Source: an uncultured Pedosphaera sp. (GTDB lineage Bacteria; Verrucomicrobiota; Verrucomicrobiia; Limisphaerales; Pedosphaeraceae). From it: a DNA stretch of 64,000 nucleotides. The translations under genes were made by a program, and so were the position numbers. Each line of letters opens with the position of its first letter. Position 1 is the first letter of the stretch. The stretch is from the NCBI GenBank assembly GCA_903918755.1, contig CAIXFN010000093.1, positions 1 to 64,000 of the forward strand. Direction: 5' to 3'. The notes under the pieces were generated by a model, which worked only from the letters and a program-made list of their open reading frames with translations, searched no databases and had not been told where the DNA came from. This document shows positions 37,700-45,730 of the stretch, piece by piece.

Positions 37700-39361
37700 A
37701 TGACGTATATGGCCACCCCGGTTAATCCTCCTTCTCCGCGAGTTTCCAGTTCACCCATTCTGGTTATCGGCCACCTGCGGCCGGACACCGATTCCGCGAC
37801 TTCCGCCGTGGTTTATGCGGCGTTGTTGCAGCGGCAGAATCGAACGGCACGGTTCGAAGGGGTGATTTGCGATGAACCGATTCCCCAAACCCGCTGGTTG
37901 TTTGAGCAGGCGGGTTTGCCCCTCCCGCGTCAGGTGAAGAGTCTTCGCCTCCAGGTTGGCGCGGTCATGCGGCGGGAAGTGTTTTCCGTGGCCCCCAACG
38001 CCTCCCTGGGAGATACCATCCGGATCATCCAGGAGCGGCGGGTGAGTTTTGTCCCCGTGGTGGCTTCCGACGGCAAATTCTGCGGGGCGTTGAGCGACCG
38101 CCTGCCGATGGCCCAGTTTTTTTACCATTTTAATATGGAGGATTACATGGGGGTGCTCTTCCACTTCAACGACCTCGTCGGGGCGCTACGCCTGGAATCG
38201 TGGCGGGATATTTCCCGGACTGCGGACGGCAAGGTAACCCTCGAACCTGCGCGGGTTGAACCTGGTGATGTCCTCCTCATCGGCGATGACCCCGCGATCT
38301 TGGAATTGGCTGCGCAGCGGCAAGCCGCAGCGGTGATTGTTTGCGCTCCGCGCAAAACTGCGGCCTGGCAGCGCGCCCTCCGCCTTCACCACGGCCCTGG
38401 AGTCTATCGGTTCCGCGGATCCCTGATGGCCTTGGCCTCGGTCTTGCCCACGGCGATCCCGGTCGAAAACGTCATGTCGCGCGACGTTGAATCGCTGCGA
38501 CCCGGCCAGCCGCTGGGGGAGGTGCGTGCGCTCCTGGCCAAATGTCCCTACCCGCTGCCGGTCCTCGACGATTCAGGAAATCTGCTGGGGTTGCTCTCGC
38601 GTTCTGACGCGCTGGCCGCCCCGGCCCCCAAAGTCATCCTGGTGGATCACTTCGAACGGCACCAGGCCGTGGACGGCCTGGATGAAGCGGAGATTGTGGA
38701 AATCGTGGATCACCATCGCGTGGGCGCCTTGGAGACCCGGCAACCTATTCGGGTGGATTGCCGCCCGGTGGGCAGTACCGCGACGATTGTGGCTTTGAAA
38801 TGGCAGGAGGCCGGGATGGCCTTGCCGCGGGCCGAGGCCACCCTGCTGCTGGGCGGTTTGCTGGCGGACACGTTGCTGCTCACGTCACCCACCACCACCG
38901 ACACAGATCGCAAACTCGCGGCGCGCCTCGCCCGTGTTGCCGGGGTGAAACTGGTGGAATTCGGCCGCGAATTGCTTGCCCGGAACGACGAAATTGTGAC
39001 CGGCGGGATCGAAGCCCTGTTGGAGCGGGATTTGAAGGAGTTCGCCGAGGGTCGCATCCGGTTTGCCGTCGCCCAGGTGGAAACCGTTGACCGCACCCAG
39101 GTCACGCCGGAAAGACTGGAGGGATTTGAAGAGGCCATGCGCGTCCGGCGCGAACGGGCCGGCTGGGATTTTCTGGCTTTGCTCATCACCGACACCTTGC
39201 GGGGCGACAGCATCGTCCTGATCGACGATCCCGACCCGCTCCGGTTCGAGCGTCTCTCGGGTGGTCGGGGCCAGGCCGCAATCTGGCCCAAGTGTGTCTC
39301 GCGGAAGAAGCAGTTTCTGCCCGTCCTGCTGGAACAAATTGCGCAACCCGCCCGGAGTTGA
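37700..39361 (+). CDS. CBS-domain manganese-dependent inorganic pyrophosphatase (family II)
   Basis: The 553-residue protein has the DHH-type motif GHLRPDTDS (His25, Asp29, Asp31) at the start of the catalytic domain. A pair of CBS domains follows (about 82-135 and 253-300) around a DRTGG-like insert (GDVLLIGDDPAILELA). Further motifs are LVDHFERHQAVDGL, EIVDHHRVG, DTDRKLAARLA and the DHHA2 signature SRKKQFLP. It should hydrolyse cytoplasmic pyrophosphate, with adenine nucleotides acting through the CBS domains. Most relatives have GHxNPDTDS; here the Asn is Arg, which is unusual but spares the metal ligands. Confidence 0.88.
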   Translation: MTYMATPVNPPSPRVSSSPILVIGHLRPDTDSATSAVVYAALLQRQNRTARFEGVICDEPIPQTRWLFEQAGLPLPRQVKSLRLQVGAVMRREVFSVAPNASLGDTIRIIQERRVSFVPVVASDGKFCGALSDRLPMAQFFYHFNMEDYMGVLFHFNDLVGALRLESWRDISRTADGKVTLEPARVEPGDVLLIGDDPAILELAAQRQAAAVIVCAPRKTAAWQRALRLHHGPGVYRFRGSLMALASVLPTAIPVENVMSRDVESLRPGQPLGEVRALLAKCPYPLPVLDDSGNLLGLLSRSDALAAPAPKVILVDHFERHQAVDGLDEAEIVEIVDHHRVGALETRQPIRVDCRPVGSTATIVALKWQEAGMALPRAEATLLLGGLLADTLLLTSPTTTDTDRKLAARLARVAGVKLVEFGRELLARNDEIVTGGIEALLERDLKEFAEGRIRFAVAQVETVDRTQVTPERLEGFEEAMRVRRERAGWDFLALLITDTLRGDSIVLIDDPDPLRFERLSGGRGQAAIWPKCVSRKKQFLPVLLEQIAQPARS

Positions 39362-39714
39362 GGGGGTCGCGGGGCTGCGAAGGAAAAGGGGAACTCCGGA
39401 GTTTAGACAGGATTGACAGGATTTGACATGTTGAGTTCGAACCAAAGCGAGGCGACTCAGCAGACCTCCGTCGCCCATCCTGCCTGCCCGGCATTCCCTC
39501 CGGCGACCTGTCCCCCGAAGCTTGTGGGCGAAAGGGGAAGCTACCAGCGACGCATGGGGCCAAAAGACTGAAGAAAGAGAGAAATTATTTTCGCTCTCTG
39601 TTCTCTGTTGGCTCATGTTCAAGTTTTTGTTTCACGAGATCATGGGTTCTCAGCCTGCTTGGCAAACTGCGCCAACGCGCTTGTGCCAGACCGCCCAATG
39701 TATAAACTCGCCCC
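39362..39714. other. Intergenic stretch with a dispersed repeat
   Basis: No gene is apparent. The segment 39392-39430 is an inverted copy of the dispersed element also seen near 48.9 and 51.35 kb. The rest has no visible open frame with a family signature. Confidence 0.5.
39392..39430 (-). repeat. Dispersed intergenic repeat, copy A
   Basis: Read on the minus strand this 39-base segment contains the core AATCCTGTCAATCCTGTCT followed by an ACTCCGGAGTT-like end. It closely matches copies at 48906-48945 and 51353-51392. Such CAGGAT-type elements are common intergenic repeats in environmental bacteria; their function is unknown. Confidence 0.65.
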
Positions 39715-40965
39715 GTGATCAATCGATGGAAATTGTCCCGGAACGCCTGGCGCAACCTGATCTTCGCTTTTGCCATTAGCCTCTCCCTGGCCGCCGCCTC
39801 TGCTGAAAACTGGCCCGGTTGGCGCGGCCCGCGCGGGGATGGGACCAGTCTTGAAACCAACGTGCCCCTTCACTGGAGCGCCACTTCCAACATCGTGTGG
39901 AAGTCGGAGATTCCCGGCGTCGGCCACGCTTCGCCCATTGTTTGGGATGACCGCGTGTTCACCGTCACTTCCCTGGCGGACACCGAGGAGCGCTGCCTCC
40001 TGTGTCTTGATCGCCGCACCGGCCGGATCCTCTGGCAAAAGACCGTGCTGAAGTCCCCCATGGAAGCCAAGCATTCGCTCAACAGCCATGCCTCCAGCAC
40101 GCCGGTGACCGACGGCACCTTGATCTACGTCGCGTTCCTGGATGTGCACGAAATGGTCGTGGCCGCGTACGACTTCTCCGGTCAGCAACGCTGGCTCGTC
40201 CGGCCGGGTCCCTTTGCCAGCAAGCACGGCTTTTGCAGTTCGCCCATTTTGTTCGGCGACAAGGTGATCGTTAACGGCGACCACGACGGGGACTCCTACC
40301 TCGTGGCGTTGGATCGCCAGACCGGCAAGGAATTGTGGCAGACCAAACGGGAAAACCATACCCGCAGCTATTGCGCCCCGCTGATTCGCGAGCTCGCCGG
40401 CCGCATCCAGATGGTGCTGACCGGGGACAAGTGTGTGGCCAGCTACGATCCCAACGACGGCCACCGCCATTGGGTCATCGACGGCCCCACCGAGCAATTT
40501 GTGGCCTCGCCCGTTTACAGCGAGAAAACCGGCCTGCTTTACATCACGGGCGGCTTTCCCGATCATCACATCCTGGCCATCCGACCCGATGGATTGGGCA
40601 ATGTCACCAAAACCCACATCCAATGGCGAACCACCAAAGGGGCAGCCTATGTCCCATCCCCGATCATTGCCGGCGACTATTTCTTGATCACCTCCGACCA
40701 GGGTTTTGGCCTGTGTTTTGAAGCCGCGACCGGCAAGATCCTGTGGCAGGAGAGATTTGGCGAGCACCACGCCTCCCTGGTTTCGGCCGGTGGTCTGGTT
40801 TATTTCCTCTCGGATCAGGGCGCCACCCGGGTCATCCGACCCGGTCCCAACCTGGATTTGGTAGCCGAAAACGAACTCGGAGAACCGTGTTTCGCCTCTC
40901 CGGCCATCAGCCAGGGCGAGATCTTCCTCCGCGGCGACCATCACTTGTTTTGTATTGGGAAGTAA
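39715..40965 (+). CDS. PQQ-like beta-propeller protein, paralogue of the 5491-6762 product
   Basis: The 416-residue protein begins with a basic N-terminus and a hydrophobic export signal (about 13-27, ending AASAEN). Propeller blades follow with WPGWRGPRGDGTSLETN, DRRTGRILWQKTV and DRQTGKELWQ. It is a clear paralogue of the 5.5-kb product. The start codon at 39715 is GTG. It is probably a periplasmic protein of unknown activity, and the genes on either side give no functional hint. Confidence 0.75.
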   Translation: MINRWKLSRNAWRNLIFAFAISLSLAAASAENWPGWRGPRGDGTSLETNVPLHWSATSNIVWKSEIPGVGHASPIVWDDRVFTVTSLADTEERCLLCLDRRTGRILWQKTVLKSPMEAKHSLNSHASSTPVTDGTLIYVAFLDVHEMVVAAYDFSGQQRWLVRPGPFASKHGFCSSPILFGDKVIVNGDHDGDSYLVALDRQTGKELWQTKRENHTRSYCAPLIRELAGRIQMVLTGDKCVASYDPNDGHRHWVIDGPTEQFVASPVYSEKTGLLYITGGFPDHHILAIRPDGLGNVTKTHIQWRTTKGAAYVPSPIIAGDYFLITSDQGFGLCFEAATGKILWQERFGEHHASLVSAGGLVYFLSDQGATRVIRPGPNLDLVAENELGEPCFASPAISQGEIFLRGDHHLFCIGK

Positions 40966-41127
40966 CCGTCCGGAACCTGGACTCGGAAGGGAGGGGCTCA
41001 TTTTACAGGAGATAACGCGAGGTAACGGAGGGGAATCGAAACTGGATTAAGTTTGTTTAACCTGGACCCGACTTCGCCCTTCGTGAACGCTTCTGGGGAC
41101 AGATCGCTTCGAGCTGCTTCGCCGGGC

Positions 41128-41270
41128 AGGCCAACCGTCCGGAAACTGGACCCGACTTCGCTGGGAGCTTCCGCCGTCGCTGATGCAGCTATGGCGGACA
41201 GGACGCCGGACAGGCCAACCGTCCGGAAACTGGACCCGACTTCGCTCCGAGCAGCTACGCCGGGCAGGTC
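41128..41270 (+). repeat. Long-period imperfect repeats preceding the tandem array
   Basis: Two copies of CCAACCGTCCGGAAACTGGA continuing into CCCGACTTCGCT occur about 85 bases apart, separated by related but variable spacers ending in CCGGGCAGG or CCGGACAGG. They share their core with the 20-base tandem repeat just downstream, which probably arose from this unit. Confidence 0.65.
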
Positions 41271-41420
41271 TAACCGTCCGGAAACTGGACTAACCGTCTG
41301 GAAACTGGACTAACCGTCTGGAAACTGGACTAACCGTCTGGAAACTGGACCAACCGTCTGGAAACTGGACCAACCGTCTGGAAACTGGACCAACCGTCTG
41401 GAAACTGGACCAACCGTCTG
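41271..41420 (+). repeat. 20-base direct tandem repeat, seven and a half copies
   Basis: Seven head-to-tail copies of YAACCGTCYGGAAACTGGAC (20 bases) run from 41271 to 41410, followed by a half copy. The first base changes from T to C after the fourth copy, so the array consists of two homogenised blocks. There are no spacers, so it is not a CRISPR. The 20-base period puts successive copies on nearly the same face of the helix. Confidence 0.9.
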
Positions 41421-41489
41421 AAAAGGCGACTCGTGCAGTGGGGCCCCGGCTTTGATTGCCATTAGTCCTGTTTGCGTCGTCGTGGTATC

Positions 41490-41573
41490 GCGCCGCCTTC
41501 AGGGCGCAGGCATATATTGTCAGAAAGCCCAGCCTGATAGGCTGGGCTGAAGAATCACGACCTTTCAGGTCGT
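41490..41573. repeat. Cluster of three short palindromes (REP-like)
   Basis: Three hairpin-forming elements lie close together: 41490-41507 (GCGCC arms), 41526-41548 (perfect 10-base arms AGCCCAGCCT/AGGCTGGGCT with a GAT loop) and 41557-41573 (perfect 7-base arms ACGACCT/AGGTCGT with a TTC loop). This resembles REP or BIME elements mobilised by REP-associated transposases; no such transposase gene lies in the window. Confidence 0.65.
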
Positions 41574-42182
41574 TTGGAATCCGAATGTGCCGCCGAACTG
41601 AACGGATTGGGTGAAGGCATGTTTTGGGCGGCTTGAGGAGTTTACCCGCCGGAGGTACCGGAGGAGGGGCTCTTGAAATACCTGACTAATTCAGTCGGGC
41701 TTGTGGTTTTATTTAGCAACCTGGATTCGGTCGGTTTTGAAGCAAAGGCCGCGCGGATGGCGGGGTGCCGCGTGCGCTGCCCGTTGGTGACAGGGCAGGG
41801 GGCACGCGGCAGGGCCCACCATCCGGGTTCGATTCGCCGGGCGGTTGCGAGGCGCATGGCGAAATCAAAATCAATATGTCAAAGAGCGGGCCCGCCAGGA
41901 GCCAGGAACAGGCTGCCGGGCGAGCGAAAGCCGCTGGTGGCTGTTGCGGCGGCGTCCACTGCGAGCGCCGGGCGGACGGGCCCCGGTTTGTTTGTAGCAC
42001 GGCATTCGAGGATTCGTATTCCTATGGTAGGAATTTGGCAGGGAATTTTGAGGCTCCATGCTGGACCGGGATCTCGAAAATGGCACCTCGACAATCGCGA
42101 TTAAAGCTCTCGCCACGTTCACTGAGGCAAGTTTTGAGCCCATTGCCGCGATCAAAAACAACCCATGCTATGGTCTGAACCC

Positions 42183-43007
42183 TTAGTCCTTAGTCATCAC
42201 CCGTTGGATGCTCGTTTCGTTGGCGTGATGCCGCCGGCTTGCTCCGCCGCGTGGATCAACAGAAATCACGGGGCTTGGGAAAACCCATTGCCAGGCCCAC
42301 TCGTGTTCCGCGTTGGGATATTTCTGCGCCAGGGCGAAAGGCAGCATCACCGCTCCGAGTCCTGCCGCCAAATCCCGCTCGTGCAGCGCGTTCACCCGGA
42401 TCAACTGGGCCCGCAGGGGCTCGGCCAAGCGCTCCGGCAGCATGGTGACCCGGTCCTTGAATCCCTTCCCATCCCGTACCACGATTTGCCCCCGCTCGAA
42501 ATCAACGTCCTTGACGCGGAGGCGCAATCCTTCCATCAGGCGCAGTCCTGTTCCATAGAGCAACCGGCAAAACAACTGGTACGGGCCCGGCACCGCTGCC
42601 AGCACCCGCTGGACTTCGCTCTTGCTCAGCACCACCGGCATGCGGGGAGGGCGGCTGGCCCGCTCGAAGCCATCCAGCCAGGGCAACTGCACTTTGAGCA
42701 CCTCGCGGTAAAGAAACAACAGCGCGCACAGGGCTTGGTTCTGGGTCGAGGCGGCGACGTTCCGCTGTGCCGCCAAGTGGGTCAAAAAGGCTGTCACTTC
42801 GGCTTCCCCCATTTCCCGCGGATGCCGTTTGCCATGGAACAGGATAAACCGCTTGATCCAGTCCCAATAGGTCTCCTCGGTGCGGAAGGAAAAGCGTTTG
42901 AACCGCATCACCTCCCGGCACTGCTCTTGCAGCCGGAGTTTCGGGTTGGGGATAAACCCCTCGGAAGGACGCTTCAGCCTTTGCGGCTCATCGGATGATG
43001 GCAACAT
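42183..43007 (-). pseudogene. intI: Integron integrase (IntI), truncated at the C-terminus
   Basis: The 274-residue product shows an N-terminal SAM-like domain and the first half of a tyrosine-recombinase catalytic domain. Arg156 (GTGLRLMEGL) and Lys181 (RDGKGFKDR) are present. The integron-specific insert is clear at about 225-262 (PFALAQKYPNAEHEWAWQWV, then DPRGGASRRHH). The protein stops at SIQRVMTKD, before the HxxR, second His and Tyr that a full IntI of about 320-340 residues needs. No continuation was found in the next 500 bases in any frame. Strand transfer should be impossible, although DNA binding may persist. Confidence 0.9.
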
Positions 43008-43022
43008 GGCCGTGTTTTAACG

Positions 43023-43050
43023 TTGACGGGGCCGCCGATTCAAGTTTATT
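43023..43050 (+). promoter_or_regulatory. Candidate cassette promoter (Pc)
   Basis: TTGACG at 43023-43028 and TTTATT at 43045-43050 are separated by 16 bases and point into the cassette array from just upstream of the integrase start. This is where integrons usually carry Pc. The -35 matches five of six consensus bases and the -10 four of six. Confidence 0.4.
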
Positions 43051-43059
43051 CTCGATTGT

Positions 43060-43128
43060 GATGAAAAGAAATAGGCTGCAAATCAGCCGAGTTAGGCTGA
43101 ATCCGATTCAGTCCAATTCTAGTTAGGC
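43060..43128 (+). other. attI-like recombination region
   Basis: The region between the integrase start and the first cassette holds two GTTAGGC motifs, at 43091-43097 and 43122-43128. The second is the natural insertion point (G/TTAGGC) for the first cassette, whose gene starts 4 bases later. The first may belong to attI itself or be left over from an earlier event. The left limit of attI cannot be fixed from sequence alone. Confidence 0.6.
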
Positions 43129-43131
43129 ATC

Positions 43132-43509
43132 ATGAACACCTCGACACTCCAATCCGTATTTGATGCTTGGCTGGATGACGCATTGAGCCATCCGATTTCG
43201 CCGAGCGTTGTGGCATTTAGCTTCAATCTCGCAGAGCCGTGGTGTATCGAGATTGTCGGCTTGGATAGATACAGCGAGGACGACTCTGACTGGGCGTGCG
43301 AGGAGGTTTTCCGACCGGACGTGGAGTCGCTTGATCTTCCTGAGTCCGACGTAGGCGAAACTTGGGAGGTTGTGTTGGAGGCGGCCAAGCGTTTAGTTGC
43401 TGCATATCTCGACCGTCCCAGCGCTGGCAGCGCGATACTGCGACGAGCACAGGCAGTTGCAGTCGGATTTGTTGACGGTGATTTACACAACGTATGGCCG
43501 AGACCATGA
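43132..43509 (+). CDS. Cassette 1: unknown acidic protein
   Basis: The 125-residue protein is soluble and rich in acidic residues, with no signal peptide or recognised family. A YSEDDSDWACEEVF segment is notable. Its start lies 4 bases after the attI-side GTTAGGC box and its stop 2 bases before attC1, so there is almost no untranslated sequence. Translation may depend on the attI side for a ribosome site. I do not recognise a function. Confidence 0.7.
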   Translation: MNTSTLQSVFDAWLDDALSHPISPSVVAFSFNLAEPWCIEIVGLDRYSEDDSDWACEEVFRPDVESLDLPESDVGETWEVVLEAAKRLVAAYLDRPSAGSAILRRAQAVAVGFVDGDLHNVWPRP

Positions 43510-43510
43510 T

Positions 43511-43618
43511 GCCTAACACAGCGCTGGAGCCAACGCCGGTTACGCCTGGCAGCTTTCGCTGCGGATTTTTGGTTGGCGGGAGTCACCGGCGGCGTGGCTC
43601 AGCTTTTGGTCGTTAGGC
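43511..43618 (+). other. attC site 1 (108 bases)
   Basis: R'' GCCTAAC is at 43511-43517 and R' GTTAGGC at 43612-43618. The inner boxes pair, with GCGCTGGAGCCAACGCC on the left and GGCGTGGCTCAGC on the right. It belongs to the 108-base class with attC8, 9 and 11. Confidence 0.93.
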
Positions 43619-43631
43619 GGACTCCGCGCAC

Positions 43632-43949
43632 ATGACAAATCCATCACCATTTGTTGAGCGCAGTTTTGACTTATTGAAGTCGGGCGGCGAGCGAGTGCGA
43701 TTCACCGTCAGTTATGGGCCAGTTTATCAGCGCGGCGAGGATTTCTTTTGCCCGGTTCAGTTTGCTGGCTGGGCTAATCCGCCACCAGACATTCAGGGCG
43801 GCGACTCATTGGAGGCACTTTTGCACGCCGTCGGGCTTGTCCATGCGATTTTGCGAGATTTCATCAAGCATGGCGGCCATGTATTTTATGCAGGCACAGA
43901 CTGTGATTATCTATTTGAGAGGATTATTGTAGATGAGCCGTCCGCCTAA
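43632..43949 (+). CDS. Cassette 2: small unknown protein
   Basis: The 105-residue soluble protein begins MTNPSPFVERSFDLLKSGGE and contains GDSLEALLHAVGLVHAIL, a layout that recalls the DUF6968 group of small bacterial proteins; that link is tentative. Its stop codon is the TAA inside the R'' box of attC2, so the recombination site supplies the end of the gene. The role is unknown. Confidence 0.7.
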   Translation: MTNPSPFVERSFDLLKSGGERVRFTVSYGPVYQRGEDFFCPVQFAGWANPPPDIQGGDSLEALLHAVGLVHAILRDFIKHGGHVFYAGTDCDYLFERIIVDEPSA

Positions 43950-44042
43950 CAAGTCGCCGGGGCCAACCGCCGTTGGCGCTTGCCGTTCCGCTGTCGCGGT
44001 TCACTTCGCAGGTCGGCGGTGGCTCAGCTTTTTTCGTTAGGC
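43944..44042 (+). other. attC site 2 (99 bases)
   Basis: R'' GCCTAAC is at 43944-43950 and R' GTTAGGC at 44036-44042, with inner arms around GGGGCCAACCGCC and GGCGGTGGCTCAGC. The R'' box provides the stop codon of cassette 2. Confidence 0.92.
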
Positions 44043-44046
44043 CGCT

Positions 44047-44403
44047 ATGTCTGCACCGCTGCCATTCAAGGTTTCACCTGAAGCAGAGGAACGGCTCTTG
44101 CGGGCGGCCACGTTACCCGACATGCAACCTGGCATTTCCTACACGCTTGCTTACGACGTTCACAGTCGAGAAGGTGAACTGACCGAAGAATATCGAGGTG
44201 AGCATTACTCGATTGGCTACGATACACGCGAAGCTTGGCGCACAGGTCATATGGCTACGCAGGTCCAGATTGCGGGACATGAGTTCTGGATCACATCTTC
44301 CACACTCGATACACTCAGAGGCAGGACTTTGTCGGTGATTCGGCGCGATGTCGGACGAGGAAAACATGCAGGCACATTTCGAGATATTCTGGTCGCGGCC
44401 TAA
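44047..44403 (+). CDS. Cassette 3: small unknown protein
   Basis: The 118-residue soluble protein has segments such as LTEEYRGEHYSIGYDTREAW and VQIAGHEFWITSSTLDTLRG but no family I recognise. It starts 4 bases after the preceding R' box and ends in the TAA of the attC3 R'' box. It has no signal peptide or membrane segment. Confidence 0.7.
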   Translation: MSAPLPFKVSPEAEERLLRAATLPDMQPGISYTLAYDVHSREGELTEEYRGEHYSIGYDTREAWRTGHMATQVQIAGHEFWITSSTLDTLRGRTLSVIRRDVGRGKHAGTFRDILVAA

Positions 44404-44496
44404 CAAATCGCTGCAGCCAACGCCGGTGGGCGTTGTCAGTTCCGCTGACGCGGGCCACGTCCTTGATCCGGCGTGGCTGAGCTTTTGTCGTTAGGC
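44398..44496 (+). other. attC site 3 (99 bases)
   Basis: R'' GCCTAAC is at 44398-44404 and R' GTTAGGC at 44490-44496. The inner arms are GCTGCAGCCAACGCC and GGCGTGGCTGAGC. The stop codon of cassette 3 lies in R''. Confidence 0.92.
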
Positions 44497-44506
44497 GTAG
44501 AGCGCT

Positions 44507-44917
44507 ATGAGCATTCCGGACATCCTGTTGCAGTGCGTGCTTCCTCTCCTGCTTTATTCAGGTGCAGTTGTGCCACTGAGCGTGGCGCTGCTATTCCGCG
44601 CGAGTTCAGACGAGCGCCATCGGAGACACCGGCGACTCCTCATCATTCTGTTTTGGGTGCAGGCGGCGTCGTTTTTGCCAGTCATCGTGGCGCTTCTACT
44701 TCGTATCCCTCACGCGATTCACGGCCTTATCTGGCCAGCTTTGATCGGGGCCGTTCTCTTTCTGTGGGGTTTGTTCCATTTGGTGAGCGAGTGCGTCCAG
44801 TTCCTGAGGCCCAAGGATATCGCGCCGTTTGCCGAACCAAACGGTCCCGCGAACGGGAGCCAGCCGATTCGCTCAGAGACAAATCGAACGTCATCGGCGG
44901 CTGGCTCCCGTCGCTGA
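44507..44917 (+). CDS. Cassette 4: membrane protein of unknown function, reading into attC
   Basis: The 136-residue protein has three predicted transmembrane segments (about 6-30, 42-67 and 72-97) and a polar tail. The R'' box of its attC is GCCGAAC instead of GCCTAAC, so the usual TAA is lost. The last 28 or so residues (AEPNGPANGSQPIRSETNRT onward) are therefore encoded by the attC itself. That tail is probably a by-product of the mutation. Confidence 0.7.
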   Translation: MSIPDILLQCVLPLLLYSGAVVPLSVALLFRASSDERHRRHRRLLIILFWVQAASFLPVIVALLLRIPHAIHGLIWPALIGAVLFLWGLFHLVSECVQFLRPKDIAPFAEPNGPANGSQPIRSETNRTSSAAGSRR

Positions 44918-44931
44918 CCTTTGCGTTAGGC
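44831..44931 (+). other. attC site 4 (101 bases, altered R'')
   Basis: R' GTTAGGC is at 44925-44931. The matching R'' reads GCCGAAC at 44831-44837, one base off. The inner arms GGGAGCCAGCCG and CGGCTGGCTCCC pair perfectly with an unpaired A to one side, as expected for the extrahelical bases that orient attC cleavage. Confidence 0.85.
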
Positions 44932-44946
44932 GGCACTACGCGCACC

Positions 44947-45282
44947 ATGCTAACAACCCCAAATGATTCACGAGACGTTCCGAGGCGCTCTCTGAGATGC
45001 TACACGCATCCGATCCTGTGGCTTTTCGTTCTCAACGTCGTTGCCGTCGCGATCATGTCACCTCGTTTGACCGTGGCAGACATTATCTTCGGGCTGCTGC
45101 TGCCATTGGGATTCTTGTGGATGCTTTCAGGCGCGTTGCGAGTTGGGACTATGAGCACTAATCACGGCATCCTCAGCCGTTCCGAGCGGCCGATTTCATT
45201 TCGTGTCGCTGTCACGCTCATTGCGCTGGCTTATGCCGCTACGAGTGCCGCACCTTTTTACACATGGACCACCAGCAAATGA
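44947..45282 (+). CDS. Cassette 5: small membrane protein
   Basis: The 111-residue protein has three hydrophobic segments (about 21-37, 43-65 and 86-105) and an N-terminal basic region. The ATG at 44947 is 15 bases after the R' box; an open frame back to 44473 crosses attC4 and is not used. The family is unknown. Two membrane-protein cassettes side by side (4 and 5) are unrelated in sequence. Confidence 0.7.
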   Translation: MLTTPNDSRDVPRRSLRCYTHPILWLFVLNVVAVAIMSPRLTVADIIFGLLLPLGFLWMLSGALRVGTMSTNHGILSRSERPISFRVAVTLIALAYAATSAAPFYTWTTSK

Positions 45283-45292
45283 AACCCGTGCC

Positions 45293-45385
45293 GCCTAACC
45301 ATACGCTGCAGCGAACCCGGCCATCGCGTCACTGTTCCGATCGTAGCGTCTCGTGGGCCGGGTCGCTGAGCTTTTGTCGTTAGGC
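45293..45385 (+). other. attC site 5 (93 bases)
   Basis: R'' GCCTAAC is at 45293-45299 and R' GTTAGGC at 45379-45385. The inner parts are CGCTGCAGCGAACCCGG and CCGGGTCGCTGAGC. It belongs to the 93-base class with attC6, 7 and 10. Confidence 0.92.
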
Positions 45386-45396
45386 GGCTCACTCCC

Positions 45397-45723
45397 ATGA
45401 GGGGCTTTATTCTTCTTCTATTTGTGGCTGTGGTTCTTCTTGTTGTTGGTTGTCGCACCCACAGCAAGCGGACTGTGGATCAGTTTGCGTTCTTGCAGAT
45501 TGGTATGCCCATGACAGTCGTGAGCAATCGGGTGGGGATGCCTGATCTACCTTACCGAGGCCAGATACGATGGCGCTATAGCTTGGCAGACGGCTCTGAG
45601 CTGGTCATAATTGCGGAAGCCGAAAAAGAACCCTACACGTTTGAAACGTGGCGAGTCGTCTGCTTTGGTCAGGAACGCGGCGACAAGTGGCTGTGGGCAA
45701 AGCCACCCGAGGCGCTAAAATGA
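45397..45723 (+). CDS. Cassette 6: small lipoprotein
   Basis: The 108-residue protein has a lipoprotein signal: hydrophobic core FILLLFVAVVLLVVG, then Cys19. The mature part contains QIGMPMTVVSNRVGMPD, a pattern like SmpA/BamE-type small lipoproteins (MxxxxVxxxxGxP). It ends WAKPPEALK before attC6. An envelope location is likely; the role is unknown. Confidence 0.75.
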   Translation: MRGFILLLFVAVVLLVVGCRTHSKRTVDQFAFLQIGMPMTVVSNRVGMPDLPYRGQIRWRYSLADGSELVIIAEAEKEPYTFETWRVVCFGQERGDKWLWAKPPEALK

Positions 45724-45730
45724 TGAAGCC

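Larger units (their letters stand above)
40966..42182. other. 1.2-kb repeat-rich non-coding stretch at the integron border
   Basis: No convincing gene is present. From left to right it holds interspersed copies of AACTGGACCCGACTTCG, a 20-base tandem repeat (41271-41420), three palindromes (41490-41573) and about 600 bases with only overlapping low-quality open frames. It abuts the broken 3' end of the integrase gene, so the junction probably reflects a deletion or rearrangement. Confidence 0.6.

Noticed and set aside
41053-41313. A small open frame with repeated RPTVRKLDPTSL peptides
   Set aside because: The peptide repeat only mirrors the DNA repeats and breaks up at the tandem array; there is no sign of a real start or conserved protein.
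41271-41420. CRISPR array
   Set aside because: The repeat units are directly adjacent with no unique spacers, and no cas gene is nearby.
44473-45282. A 269-codon frame spanning cassettes 4 and 5
   Set aside because: It crosses an attC site; the second half alone, from the ATG at 44947, is a normal cassette gene.
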